Counted from the first letter of the stretch, positions 1 through 5,198 are shown. The stretch: 5,198 bases of DNA from an uncultured Clostridia bacterium (GCA_934613185.1 CAKTSO010000130.1:1-5198), one strand, 5' to 3'. Translations and numbers: made by a program. The notes: generated by a model not told the origin, from the letters alone.

Positions 1-1
1 T

Positions 2-18
2 GCGGGAATTGTTCCCGC
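2..18 (-). terminator. Perfect hairpin after the SDR gene, possible terminator cut by the window edge
   Basis: A perfect 7-bp inverted repeat (arms 2-8 and 12-18, 3-nt loop) lies 11 nt beyond the SDR stop codon in the direction of SDR transcription. Its size and place fit the stem of a rho-independent terminator. The T-run that would confirm this would lie outside the window, so the call is an inference from position and symmetry only. Confidence 0.35.
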
Positions 19-29
19 GTCCGCTTTTA

Positions 30-797
30 TTATATTTCCTTTTTCTGCTGTTTGCACCAGATGTTCATGACCGTGTCGACGGGCAGGTGTTTGACAAGGC
101 GCACCTGCATCCGCACGGGAAATCCCAAAACGGAGACGGACTTTCCGCGGCGCAGATCGCGCATGGCGCGGTCGACGACGTCCTTGGATTCATACCAACG
201 GTCGAAGAAGCTGATCGTGTTGTCCCGCACGGCGCGATCCATAAACTCCGTCCTCACCCACCCGGGGCAGACGCAAAGCACACCGATCCCGTCTTTTTTC
301 AGCTCCCGCCCAAGCGCGCGCGAAAACGAGAGCACATACGCCTTGCTCGCGCCGTAGACGCTCATGTACGGCACGGGCTGCCACGAGGAATTGGAGCCGA
401 GATTGACGATCTTCGAGCCGCGCGTCATGTACGGAATGCTGATATGGCACATCGCCGTCAGCGCGCGGGCGTTTAAGTCCACGATGCCGAGCTGTTCGGG
501 CAGTTCCATGTCGCGGAATGTGCAGAATTTGCCGTATCCCGCGGCGTTGACCAATACTTCGATCTGCAGGTTCTCCGCCTTTAACGCCGCCTCATAGCGC
601 GAAAAAGACGCCGCGTCGGAAAGATCCATCGCAAACGGCACGATCTTCGCCCGCACCTGCGATTGCAGTTCAAGAAGCCGTTTCTCGCGCCGCGCGATCA
701 CCCAAATTTCTTCGGGCCGAAACTCCCGATCCGCCGCGAAGACAAAATCCCGTCCCATGCCCGACGACGCGCCCGTAACCACCGCGATCTTTTTCAT
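30..797 (-). CDS. Short-chain dehydrogenase/reductase (SDR), NAD(P)-dependent
   Basis: This encodes a 255-residue soluble Rossmann-fold oxidoreductase of the classical SDR family, which interconverts alcohols and ketones (or similar groups) with NAD(P)H. The substrate cannot be read from sequence. Visible motifs are the glycine-rich cofactor loop TGASSGMG (residues 8-15), Arg36-Arg37 after the second strand (basic residues here usually favour NADP), Asp58-Leu59, NAAG (84-87), catalytic Asn109, probable catalytic Ser135, Tyr148-x3-Lys152 (YGASK), and CPGWVRTEF (177-185). The catalytic tetrad is therefore intact and the length is normal for the family. It most resembles the DltE-like general SDR group. 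The start at 797 is chosen because a GGAGG site lies 10 nt upstream. The longer in-frame reading would start inside or upstream of the promoter -10 box at 835-840. It is transcribed alone, after the MATE terminator, with no clear functional partner nearby. Confidence 0.93.
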   Translation of the reverse strand: MKKIAVVTGASSGMGRDFVFAADREFRPEEIWVIARREKRLLELQSQVRAKIVPFAMDLSDAASFSRYEAALKAENLQIEVLVNAAGYGKFCTFRDMELPEQLGIVDLNARALTAMCHISIPYMTRGSKIVNLGSNSSWQPVPYMSVYGASKAYVLSFSRALGRELKKDGIGVLCVCPGWVRTEFMDRAVRDNTISFFDRWYESKDVVDRAMRDLRRGKSVSVLGFPVRMQVRLVKHLPVDTVMNIWCKQQKKEI

Positions 798-807
798 TGC
801 ACCGTTT

Positions 808-812
808 CCTCC
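808..812 (-). promoter_or_regulatory. Ribosome binding site of the SDR gene
   Basis: A GGAGG on the minus strand with a 10-nt spacer to the ATG at 797 fixes the SDR start. It rules against the in-frame ATG codons farther upstream (at 836 and 875), which lack such a site and overlap or precede the promoter. Confidence 0.8.
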
Positions 813-834
813 AGACGTTTTCCCGATATGTTTC

Positions 835-863
835 ATTGTAGCATGGAGGCAGGATGGGAACAA
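835..863 (-). promoter_or_regulatory. Sigma-A-type promoter of the SDR gene
   Basis: The minus strand reads TTGTTC (858-863), a 17-nt spacer, then TACAAT (835-840). A TG one base before the -10 box gives an extended -10 element. Transcription would begin near 828 and leave a leader of about 30 nt with the GGAGG site in it. The -35 box is imperfect, but the spacing and -10 are good. Confidence 0.7.
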
Positions 864-952
864 GGCGAACAACAACGCGCCGCAAAACGATATTCCGCCA
901 CATTGTTTCGCATGTCATCGGCAAAAGCGTTTTCGCACGGCTTATCGCGCGC

Positions 953-986
953 AAAAAAACACAGCCGCCGTTTTTCAAGCGGCGGC
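953..986 (-). terminator. Rho-independent terminator of the MATE gene
   Basis: On the minus strand a GCCGCCG/CGGCGGC stem (arms 980-986 and 964-970, 9-nt loop) is followed by TGTG-like bases and a run of seven T (953-959). The stem begins 18 nt after the MATE stop codon. It separates the MATE gene from the SDR gene, which has its own promoter. Confidence 0.85.
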
Positions 987-1004
987 CGGTTGATTTCCCG
1001 CGTT

Positions 1005-2411
1005 TTATCTTGCCGACGGGAGCGTTTCGTGCTGTAATATTTGCGGGCGCTTCCGTTTCTTTTGCCGGCCGAGTCCGTTCGCGCGCATCATGGACGCGTA
1101 GACCGGCAGAAGCAGCGCCGTCGCGCCCGCCCATGCAAGCGGCGAAGAAAGGCACACGCCGGTGTAGCCCATCAGCGTGGACAGTCCGAACGTGCCGCCG
1201 ATGCGCATGACCAGTTCCACAATACAGGCGGCAAACGGCGCTTTGCCGTTGCCCATGCTCTGCACGGCGGTACGATAGACCAAAAGCAGGCCGAGCAGAA
1301 GATAAAACGGAACGACCGCCAAAAGATATCCCTCGGCGTAGGAAACCACTTCGCGCGTGGGCGCGTCGAGAAACAGCGAGACGATGTTTTGCCGCAGCAA
1401 AAGCAGCCCCGCGCCGACGATAAGGTTCGCGCATTCGGTCTGCAAGAGCCCCACGCGCACGCCGCTTTGGATGCGGTCAAACCGCCCCGCGCCGCAGTTT
1501 TGCGCCACATAGTTCGAGAGCGCGACGCCGAACGCGCCGTTCAAAAGCACGGAGATCTGATCGACCTTCGTCGCCGCCGTGTAGCCCGCGATCGCCGAAG
1601 CGCCGAGCGCGTTGACGCCCGCCTGCATGGCGACCTGGCCGATGCACATGACCGACATCTGAAATCCCATCGGGAACCCGACGGCAATATCCCGGCGCAG
1701 GGCCGCTTTCATTTGCGCACGCTCCGCCCAATCCGCACGGCAGCTGCGCAGAACGGGAAACTTTCGAACGCCGACCGCAATGCATGCCGCGGCGGCGATC
1801 GCCTGGCTCAAGATCGTCGCCCACGCCGCCCCCGCCGTCCCCATCGGGATCGGCACGAGAAAAAGATAGTCCAGCGCGATGTTCAAAAGCGACGAGAAGA
1901 TCAAAAACACAAGCGGCGTGCGGCTGTCCCCGAGCGCGCGCAGAAGGTTGGACGACGCGTTGTAAAACACGGTCGCGCCCGTTCCGAGCAAGATGACAAA
2001 CAGATACGCCCACGCGTCTTCAAAGATATCCGACGGCGTGCGCATGAGATGCAAAAGCGGCCTCGTCAGCGGGCAAAGCAGCGCCGTCAGAGCGACCGCA
2101 AAGACGACAGACAACAGCCACGACGCCGCGGCGCTTTTGCGCATCCCGTCTTCGTCCCGCGCGCCGAAGCGCTGCCCGAGGCAGATGCCGAAGCCGCCCG
2201 TCAGTCCCTGAATGAAACACAAGACGAAATAGCTGACGATGCTCGTCGAGCCGACCGCCGCAAGCGCGTCCGCGCCGAGCGTTTTGCCGACGATCACGAC
2301 GTCCGCGAGCGTATAGAAAAGCTGAAACAGATTGCCGCCGATCACCGGCAGCGCAAAGCGCAGCAGCACTTTGCCCGGGCGTCCGCACGTCAGGTCTTTT
2401 TGCATCTTCAT
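1005..2411 (-). CDS. MATE-family efflux transporter (multidrug/Na+ or H+ antiporter)
   Basis: This encodes a 468-residue integral membrane protein. Proteins of the MATE family export cationic drugs, toxins or metabolites in exchange for Na+ or H+; which of these applies here cannot be read from sequence. About twelve hydrophobic segments are visible, arranged as two related halves. Family hallmarks are an N-terminal RPGKVLLRFALPVIGG segment (11-26), the loop LRALGDSRTPLVF (157-169) and its second-half counterpart QSMGNGKAPF (384-393). LGQRFGARD (78-86) in half one matches YVAQNCGAGR (301-310) in half two. The C-terminal tail is short and basic (RQKKRKR, 449-455), as expected for a cytoplasmic end. 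The length is close to the usual 440-470. Two ATG codons lie close together (residues 1 and 3), with AAGGGA/AAGGA upstream serving either; I chose the first. The gene is divergent from an AraC-type regulator, which probably controls it. Confidence 0.95.
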   Translation of the reverse strand: MKMQKDLTCGRPGKVLLRFALPVIGGNLFQLFYTLADVVIVGKTLGADALAAVGSTSIVSYFVLCFIQGLTGGFGICLGQRFGARDEDGMRKSAAASWLLSVVFAVALTALLCPLTRPLLHLMRTPSDIFEDAWAYLFVILLGTGATVFYNASSNLLRALGDSRTPLVFLIFSSLLNIALDYLFLVPIPMGTAGAAWATILSQAIAAAACIAVGVRKFPVLRSCRADWAERAQMKAALRRDIAVGFPMGFQMSVMCIGQVAMQAGVNALGASAIAGYTAATKVDQISVLLNGAFGVALSNYVAQNCGAGRFDRIQSGVRVGLLQTECANLIVGAGLLLLRQNIVSLFLDAPTREVVSYAEGYLLAVVPFYLLLGLLLVYRTAVQSMGNGKAPFAACIVELVMRIGGTFGLSTLMGYTGVCLSSPLAWAGATALLLPVYASMMRANGLGRQKKRKRPQILQHETLPSAR

Positions 2412-2464
2412 CGCATCCTTTTCCCTTGATTTTTATCGAATCATCCAAAACGGGAGGCTTTTTC
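2412..2464. promoter_or_regulatory. Divergent MATE/AraC control region with a small dyad
   Basis: Only 53 bp separate the two start codons. The stretch holds the MATE ribosome binding site on the minus strand (AAGGGAAAAGGA, 2414-2425), the regulator's GGGAGG on the plus strand, and a 5-bp dyad TGATT-N7-AATCA (2427-2431 and 2439-2443) near the middle. AT-rich bases around 2428-2440 could provide a -10 box for either direction, but I find no convincing -35/-10 pair. At least one promoter probably reaches into the opposite coding region. The operator role of the dyad is inference. Confidence 0.45.
2452..2457 (+). promoter_or_regulatory. Ribosome binding site of the AraC-type regulator
   Basis: GGGAGG lies 7 nt before the ATG at 2465. 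This favours that start over the in-frame TTG at 2426, which would place the ribosome binding site inside the coding region and add 13 residues unlike the N-termini of this family. Confidence 0.8.
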
Positions 2465-3385
2465 ATGATCCGCGAGATCCGAACCGACGCCGGTCGCCGT
2501 GAACTAAAAACCCACGGCAGCGCGCGTTTCCCCTTCGAAGTCAACCGCGACGACCTGACTTCCTTCCGCGGCGGCATGGTTCCCTGCCACTGGCATGCGG
2601 AAACGGAGTTTTCGATCGTATTGGAGGGCGAGGCCGTCTACACGCTCGGCCGCGGCGTCTATCGTCTGCGCGCCGGGGACGGCATTTTCATCAACGCCTG
2701 CGTGCCGCATTCGTTTCTGCCGTGCGGCGGTTCGCACGTTCGGCTTCTGACCGTCATCGCCGCGCGGGAACTGATCGACGGCGGCGCCTGCGACGAATCG
2801 CTTGATTCGTTTTTGCAGTGCGAAGCGCTGAGCGCCGTTTTGCTCGACGACGCGGAAAAAGAGCTTCTCCGCGCCGCCGCGCGGCAGGAAGAGCAGCAGG
2901 TCTTCGCCTGGCAGCTGCAATGCCGGGCGCTGATGTGCGGTCTTTTCTACCGTCTCGTGTCGCGCTGCCGCGCGCAGCTGCGCACCCGCCGCATCACATC
3001 CGACGGCGACCTTGCAAAACTCCACACCGCGCTTTCGTATCTTCATACGCATTTTGACGAGCCGCTCGACCTCGACGCCGTCGCGAACGCGCTTTCCATG
3101 TCGCGCGAGGGATGCTGCCGCTTCTTTAAAAAAATGACGGGACAGACGCTGTCGCAGGCGCTTTGCGACGAGCGCATTCTGCAAAGCCTGCGTCTGCTGC
3201 GCGAGGGGAATTTGAGCATCACGCAAGCCGCGCTCGCCGTCGGGTTCACCAACGCGGGCCGTTTTTCCGCCGCGTTCGCCGCGCGCATGGGCTGCACGCC
3301 GCGGCAGTTTCTCGCGCGGGACTATCTTACCGCATCCGCCGAAGCGGAAAAAGCCGAATCTTGCCACTTTTCAGACAGATATTGA
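2465..3385 (+). CDS. AraC-family transcriptional regulator with N-terminal cupin sensor
   Basis: This encodes a 306-residue cytoplasmic DNA-binding regulator in the usual two-domain form. Residues about 25-100 form a cupin (AraC_binding-like) sensor fold with HWHAETEF (42-49; His42, His44, Glu46, Glu48), then a strand pattern ending in GDGIFINACVPH (71-82). These histidine/glutamate positions often bind a metal or frame the ligand pocket. A mostly helical linker (about 110-175) leads to the C-terminal double helix-turn-helix. The first helix-turn-helix is around LDAVANALSMSREGCCRFFKK (about 203-223). The second is around SITQAALAVGFTNAGRFSAAF (about 251-271), followed by the typical GCTPRQF (276-282). 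The length is normal. It is transcribed away from the MATE gene with 53 bp between starts, so the transporter is its most likely target; the ligand is unknown. It ends before a bidirectional terminator. Confidence 0.93.
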   Translation: MIREIRTDAGRRELKTHGSARFPFEVNRDDLTSFRGGMVPCHWHAETEFSIVLEGEAVYTLGRGVYRLRAGDGIFINACVPHSFLPCGGSHVRLLTVIAARELIDGGACDESLDSFLQCEALSAVLLDDAEKELLRAAARQEEQQVFAWQLQCRALMCGLFYRLVSRCRAQLRTRRITSDGDLAKLHTALSYLHTHFDEPLDLDAVANALSMSREGCCRFFKKMTGQTLSQALCDERILQSLRLLREGNLSITQAALAVGFTNAGRFSAAFAARMGCTPRQFLARDYLTASAEAEKAESCHFSDRY

Positions 3386-3411
3386 TCTTTTTTGAATTTA
3401 CGTAAGACAAC

Positions 3412-3467
3412 AAAAAAGCGCCGCGGCGCGTTCGAAATTCGAAACGCGCCGCGACGCTTTGTTCTTT
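3412..3467. terminator. Bidirectional terminator between the regulator and nrdG
   Basis: Two 18-nt arms (3415-3432 and 3443-3460) pair with a single mismatch around a 10-nt loop. Read on the minus strand the stem is followed by six T (3412-3417), so it ends the nrdG unit whose stop codon is at 3483. Read on the plus strand it is followed by TTTGTTCTTT (3458-3467), so it also ends the regulator. The one imperfect position is C/A in plus-strand RNA but a G-U wobble in minus-strand RNA, so the minus-strand hairpin is the more stable. Confidence 0.88.
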
Positions 3468-3482
3468 CAATCTTCTGTTTTT

Positions 3483-4022
3483 TCAAACAACCGTTTCGTT
3501 TTCGTCCGTCCACGGGACAATCTTCCCCGCGGCGCGGGTCTTATTTAAGTCGATCAACCGCTGGTTCGACGAACCGCGAAATTGCAGCGACAGATCTTTT
3601 TTCTCCTCGACGAATCTGCCGTCGACGAGCACGTCGATCATCTCCAGCAGTTCCTCCGTCGCCTCGCAGTTGGGATGGCTTCCCGGCGTCAGAAGTTCTT
3701 CCAGCGTAAATCCCGAAAACGCCCAGATATCCTTATCGGGATACGTCTGTTTCACGCGGCGCACGAACGGCAGCAGCGCGCGCTGGTTCTGCGGCTCGAA
3801 CGGCTCGCCGCCAAGGAGCGTCAGGCCGTCGATATATTCGGGCGCAAGCATCGAAACAAGACGGTCCTCCACGTCTTTCGTAAAGGGTTCGCCGTAGGTA
3901 AAGTCCCACGTCTGCGGCTGAAAGCAGTTTTTGCAGTGGTTCGTGCAGCCGGAGACGAACAGCGTCACGCGCACGCCGTTTCCGTTTGCGATGTCGCAAT
4001 TTTTGATCTGACCGTAGTTCAT
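3483..4022 (-). CDS. nrdG: Anaerobic ribonucleoside-triphosphate reductase activating protein (NrdG)
   Basis: This encodes a 179-residue radical-SAM activase. It uses a [4Fe-4S] cluster and S-adenosylmethionine to install the glycyl radical in the class III ribonucleotide reductase NrdD, which makes deoxynucleotides without oxygen. The cluster-binding cysteines are Cys26-x3-Cys30-x2-Cys33 in SGCTNHCKNCFQP. GGEP (71-74) is the SAM-binding motif. The family-typical tail VLVDGRFVEEKKD...FRGSSNQRLID (131-158) is present, as are WAFSGFT (100-106) and an N-terminal MNYGQI. Length and motif order are those of NrdG, and nothing appears missing. The ribosome binding site (AAGAAGAG) is weak, so translation may depend on the upstream gene, whose stop codon lies 30 bp away in the same transcript. 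The likely partner NrdD ends just beyond the nucleoside hydrolase-like gene rather than directly next to nrdG. Confidence 0.95.
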   Translation of the reverse strand: MNYGQIKNCDIANGNGVRVTLFVSGCTNHCKNCFQPQTWDFTYGEPFTKDVEDRLVSMLAPEYIDGLTLLGGEPFEPQNQRALLPFVRRVKQTYPDKDIWAFSGFTLEELLTPGSHPNCEATEELLEMIDVLVDGRFVEEKKDLSLQFRGSSNQRLIDLNKTRAAGKIVPWTDENETVV

Positions 4023-4052
4023 GATCGCTCTTCTTTCGTTTTGATCTTTGCG

Positions 4053-4991
4053 TTATTGCCCTTCGGGGCCGAAGTTGATCCAGAGCTTGGCGAAGAAATC
4101 GTCGAGCAGCAGGCGCGCATTGGCGTCTTTATACACGCGGATGTCCCGATTGCCGACGTTGTGGAGATATCGAAACGTCTTGTAATCCACGCGCGGAGCG
4201 GAGACGATATCGTAAACGTCCTCGCATTCGCGCTCAAACAAAAGCACGCCGACGGTCGGCGAATCCCCGAGCCCCCACGTCTCGCCGTGCGGCCAGTCCA
4301 TCCGCTCGGCGCATTTGTCGTTGTAGGCCACGAGCTGCTCAAACAAATACTTCCCGAGTTCGCCGCAGGGCGCGACGTTCCTTTGAAGCTGCGCCAGCGT
4401 CACGGAGACCTGCTTGTAGGTATTGCGCGGAATCTGCCAAAGCGGCATCTTCGAGCAAAACAATACATTCGCCGCCGCGACGTCCTGCTCCATATTGAAC
4501 TCGCCCGTCCCCTCGGGATAAACCCCGCCGCCGATCCAGATCGCCGTCATGCGGCCGCAGATCTCGGGGCAGGTCAAAATCGCGGAGGCAAGGTCGGTGA
4601 CCCCGCCCAGGCAGGCGATGTACAGCGGCCGCTCGTCCTCGCGCAGCGCCTCTTCGATGATGAACCGCATGCCCTCCGACTCGCGCGGCGTTTTTTCGTC
4701 CGAAAGCGGATATTCCGCGCCGAGCTTGATCGGGTAGCGCCCCGAAAGGCCCATGAGTTCCAGCACTTTTTCGATCTCGGCAAAGCTGGCCTTCGCCGTG
4801 TTCCCGTCGCCGTATTCCTGCGGGTTGCCGTTGAAATGCCCCGCGACGAAGCCGCGCACCTCGATCTTGTCCGTCATAAGCTGATGCGCGATGGCGTACT
4901 GATCGTCCGCCTCGTTTTTGCAGTCGGAATACACGATCATGCGCACGCGCTTTTTCTCCGGCACCGTAAAGCGATACTTCCAGTCGGTCAT
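4053..4991 (-). CDS. Nucleoside hydrolase-like protein, variant active site
   Basis: This encodes a 312-residue protein of the nucleoside hydrolase (IunH/URH) superfamily, whose typical members cleave the N-glycosidic bond of ribonucleosides with a Ca2+ held by aspartates. The N-terminal metal signature reads YSDCKNEADDQ (21-31). Asp23 is followed after five residues by Asp29-Asp30, where classical enzymes have the shorter DxDxGxDD form. LYIACLGGVTDLASAI (123-138) matches the usual strand and Thr-Asn/Thr-Asp region. IGGGVYPEGTGEFNMEQDVAAANVLF (153-178) gives the conserved Glu164-Phe165-Asn166 and Asp170. The C-terminal His-Asp of the classical enzyme appears as Gly242-Asp243 (LGDSPTVGVLL), so the histidine is absent. 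No signal peptide is seen, so it should be cytoplasmic. The start is supported by GGGAGG 9 nt upstream. It is the first gene after a strong promoter and precedes nrdG by 30 bp. Its true substrate may differ from simple nucleosides. Confidence 0.87.
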   Translation of the reverse strand: MTDWKYRFTVPEKKRVRMIVYSDCKNEADDQYAIAHQLMTDKIEVRGFVAGHFNGNPQEYGDGNTAKASFAEIEKVLELMGLSGRYPIKLGAEYPLSDEKTPRESEGMRFIIEEALREDERPLYIACLGGVTDLASAILTCPEICGRMTAIWIGGGVYPEGTGEFNMEQDVAAANVLFCSKMPLWQIPRNTYKQVSVTLAQLQRNVAPCGELGKYLFEQLVAYNDKCAERMDWPHGETWGLGDSPTVGVLLFERECEDVYDIVSAPRVDYKTFRYLHNVGNRDIRVYKDANARLLLDDFFAKLWINFGPEGQ

Positions 4992-5050
4992 GGCAGGTTT
5001 CCTCCCGTCGGTTTCGTTTGATTTTCGGCAGTCGGCCTGCCGCTTTTCAT
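4992..5050 (-). promoter_or_regulatory. 5' leader of the nucleoside hydrolase-nrdG transcript with two competing pairings
   Basis: From the predicted start near 5051 the leader is about 60 nt and contains GGGAGG (5001-5006). A local 6-bp hairpin can form (CGGCAG at 5037-5042 with CTGCCG at 5026-5031, 5-nt loop). Alternatively GGCAGG (5036-5041) is exactly complementary to CCTGCC (4992-4997), which sits between the ribosome binding site and the ATG. The two pairings use the same bases and exclude each other. A regulatory role is inference. Confidence 0.35.
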
Positions 5051-5094
5051 TGTCTCTATTTTACCGAATGCGCCGCTTTCCGTCAATGAAAAGC
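5042..5094. repeat. 11-bp perfect inverted repeat bracketing the promoter
   Basis: GCTTTTCATTG (5042-5052) and CAATGAAAAGC (5084-5094) are exact inverted copies with 31 bp between them and centres 42 bp apart. One arm overlaps the -35 box; the other covers the predicted start of transcription. The outer arm also includes the T-tract and first two stem bases of the upstream terminator. The symmetry is read directly; the operator role is inference. Confidence 0.75.
5058..5086 (-). promoter_or_regulatory. Strong sigma-A promoter for the nucleoside hydrolase-nrdG unit
   Basis: The minus strand reads TTGACG (5081-5086), exactly 17 nt, then TAAAAT (5058-5063), five of six matches to consensus in each box. 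Initiation would fall near 5051, about 60 nt before the ATG at 4991. It lies directly downstream of the terminator that closes the preceding gene, which makes the nucleoside hydrolase-nrdG pair a separate transcription unit. Confidence 0.82.
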
Positions 5095-5124
5095 CGCTTC
5101 GCTCCGTTGCCGGAGCGAAGCGGC
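5089..5124 (-). terminator. Rho-independent terminator of the upstream (nrdD-like) gene
   Basis: A perfect 14-bp GC-rich stem (arms 5111-5124 and 5093-5106, 4-nt loop) is followed on the minus strand by TTTTCATT. It starts 14 nt after the stop codon at 5139. The T-tract is short, but the stem is long and perfect. The plus strand shows no gene that would use it in the other direction. Confidence 0.85.
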
Positions 5125-5138
5125 CTTCCGTCCCGATC

Positions 5139-5198
5139 TCACAGATGCAGCACACGCTCCTTGATCTCCTGTGTGCGGCCCTGATTCCAGAACTGGGT
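5139..5198 (-). CDS. nrdD: C-terminal end of probable anaerobic ribonucleoside-triphosphate reductase (NrdD), partial
   Basis: Only 19 codons and a TGA stop fall inside the window; the rest lies beyond the right edge. The peptide ends FWNQGRTQEIKERVLHL, which matches the kind of tail (aromatic-Asn-x-Gly-Arg/Lys...Glu-Ile...Arg-Val...His-Leu) that I recall at the end of clostridial class III reductases, just after their glycyl-radical segment. NrdD is the catalytic subunit that reduces ribonucleoside triphosphates anaerobically, and it needs the NrdG activase encoded on the same strand downstream. The zinc cysteines and radical glycine are outside the window, so identity rests on this short tail, the terminator that follows and the nearby nrdG. 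Confidence 0.65.
   Translation of the reverse strand, partial: TQFWNQGRTQEIKERVLHL

Noticed and set aside
798..875. N-terminal extension of the SDR by 26 residues
   Set aside because: The upstream ATG codons precede or overlap the promoter -10 box and have no good ribosome binding site. The start at 797 has GGAGG and places the cofactor loop at residues 8-15, as usual.
921..936. Short AAAA-GCG-TTTT symmetry between the MATE and SDR genes
   Set aside because: Only four base pairs match, the flanks do not pair, and it is not placed at a promoter element.
670..1434. 254-residue minus-strand frame overlapping the MATE and SDR genes
   Set aside because: It runs out of frame through two recognised genes, the MATE terminator and the SDR promoter, with low-complexity Arg/Ala content.
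1041..2429. 462-residue open frame antisense to the MATE gene
   Set aside because: Its translation is a monotonous Arg/Ala/His/Gln-rich string with no membrane segment or domain pattern. It mirrors the third-position GC bias of the MATE gene, which has full family motifs.
2504..3367. 287-residue open frame antisense to the AraC-type regulator
   Set aside because: Its composition is rich in Arg, Ala and Gly without motifs, and the sense strand encodes a complete cupin plus helix-turn-helix protein.
3582..5021. 479-residue plus-strand open frame spanning the antisense of both nrdG and the nucleoside hydrolase-like gene
   Set aside because: It crosses two well-supported genes and the gap between them. 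It lacks recognisable motifs and is explained by GC-rich codon use leaving few stops in that frame.
5042..5094. Inverted repeat as the ends of a small mobile element or MITE
   Set aside because: Only 31 bp lie between the arms, no target-site duplication is visible, and the segment is fully accounted for by promoter elements.

Overview
The window reads as a piece of a GC-rich, anaerobic, Gram-positive-like (probably clostridial/Firmicutes) chromosome. The case rests on strong GGAGG-type ribosome binding sites, sigma-A-like promoters, compact rho-independent terminators, and parts of an oxygen-sensitive class III ribonucleotide reductase system (an NrdG activase and what looks like the last residues of NrdD). 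The exact taxon cannot be set from the sequence alone.

Layout, left to right. Positions 30-797 (minus) hold a short-chain dehydrogenase/reductase with its own promoter at 835-863. Positions 1005-2411 (minus) hold a MATE-family multidrug/cation antiporter followed by a clear terminator (953-986). It is divergent from an AraC-family regulator with an N-terminal cupin domain (2465-3385, plus), and only 53 bp separate the two start codons. A bidirectional terminator (3412-3467) separates the regulator from the convergent minus-strand unit to its right. That unit has, in transcription order, a nucleoside hydrolase-like protein (4053-4991) and, 30 bp later, the NrdG radical-SAM activase (3483-4022). 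It is driven by a near-consensus promoter at 5058-5086. Upstream of that promoter sit a strong terminator (5089-5124) and a 3' gene fragment (5139-5198) whose 19 visible residues look like the C-terminus of NrdD.

How the genes fit together. The right half appears to be a class III nucleotide-reduction locus, nrdD - [nucleoside hydrolase-like] - nrdG, in which the activase is separated from its reductase by a terminator, a new promoter and an extra gene. This suggests that nrdG is co-expressed with nucleoside salvage rather than by simple read-through from nrdD. The regulator/transporter pair in the middle is a typical arrangement for a ligand-sensing regulator that controls an adjacent efflux pump. 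The SDR at the left has no evident functional link to its neighbours.

I see no CRISPR array, mobile element, tRNA, rRNA or obviously new multi-gene system. The observations most worth a second look are the 11-bp inverted repeat that brackets the promoter of the nucleoside hydrolase-nrdG unit, the gene inserted between nrdD and nrdG, and the altered active-site signature of the nucleoside hydrolase-like protein. No gene-free stretch exceeds 300 bases; the longest (798-1004) holds the SDR promoter and the MATE terminator.
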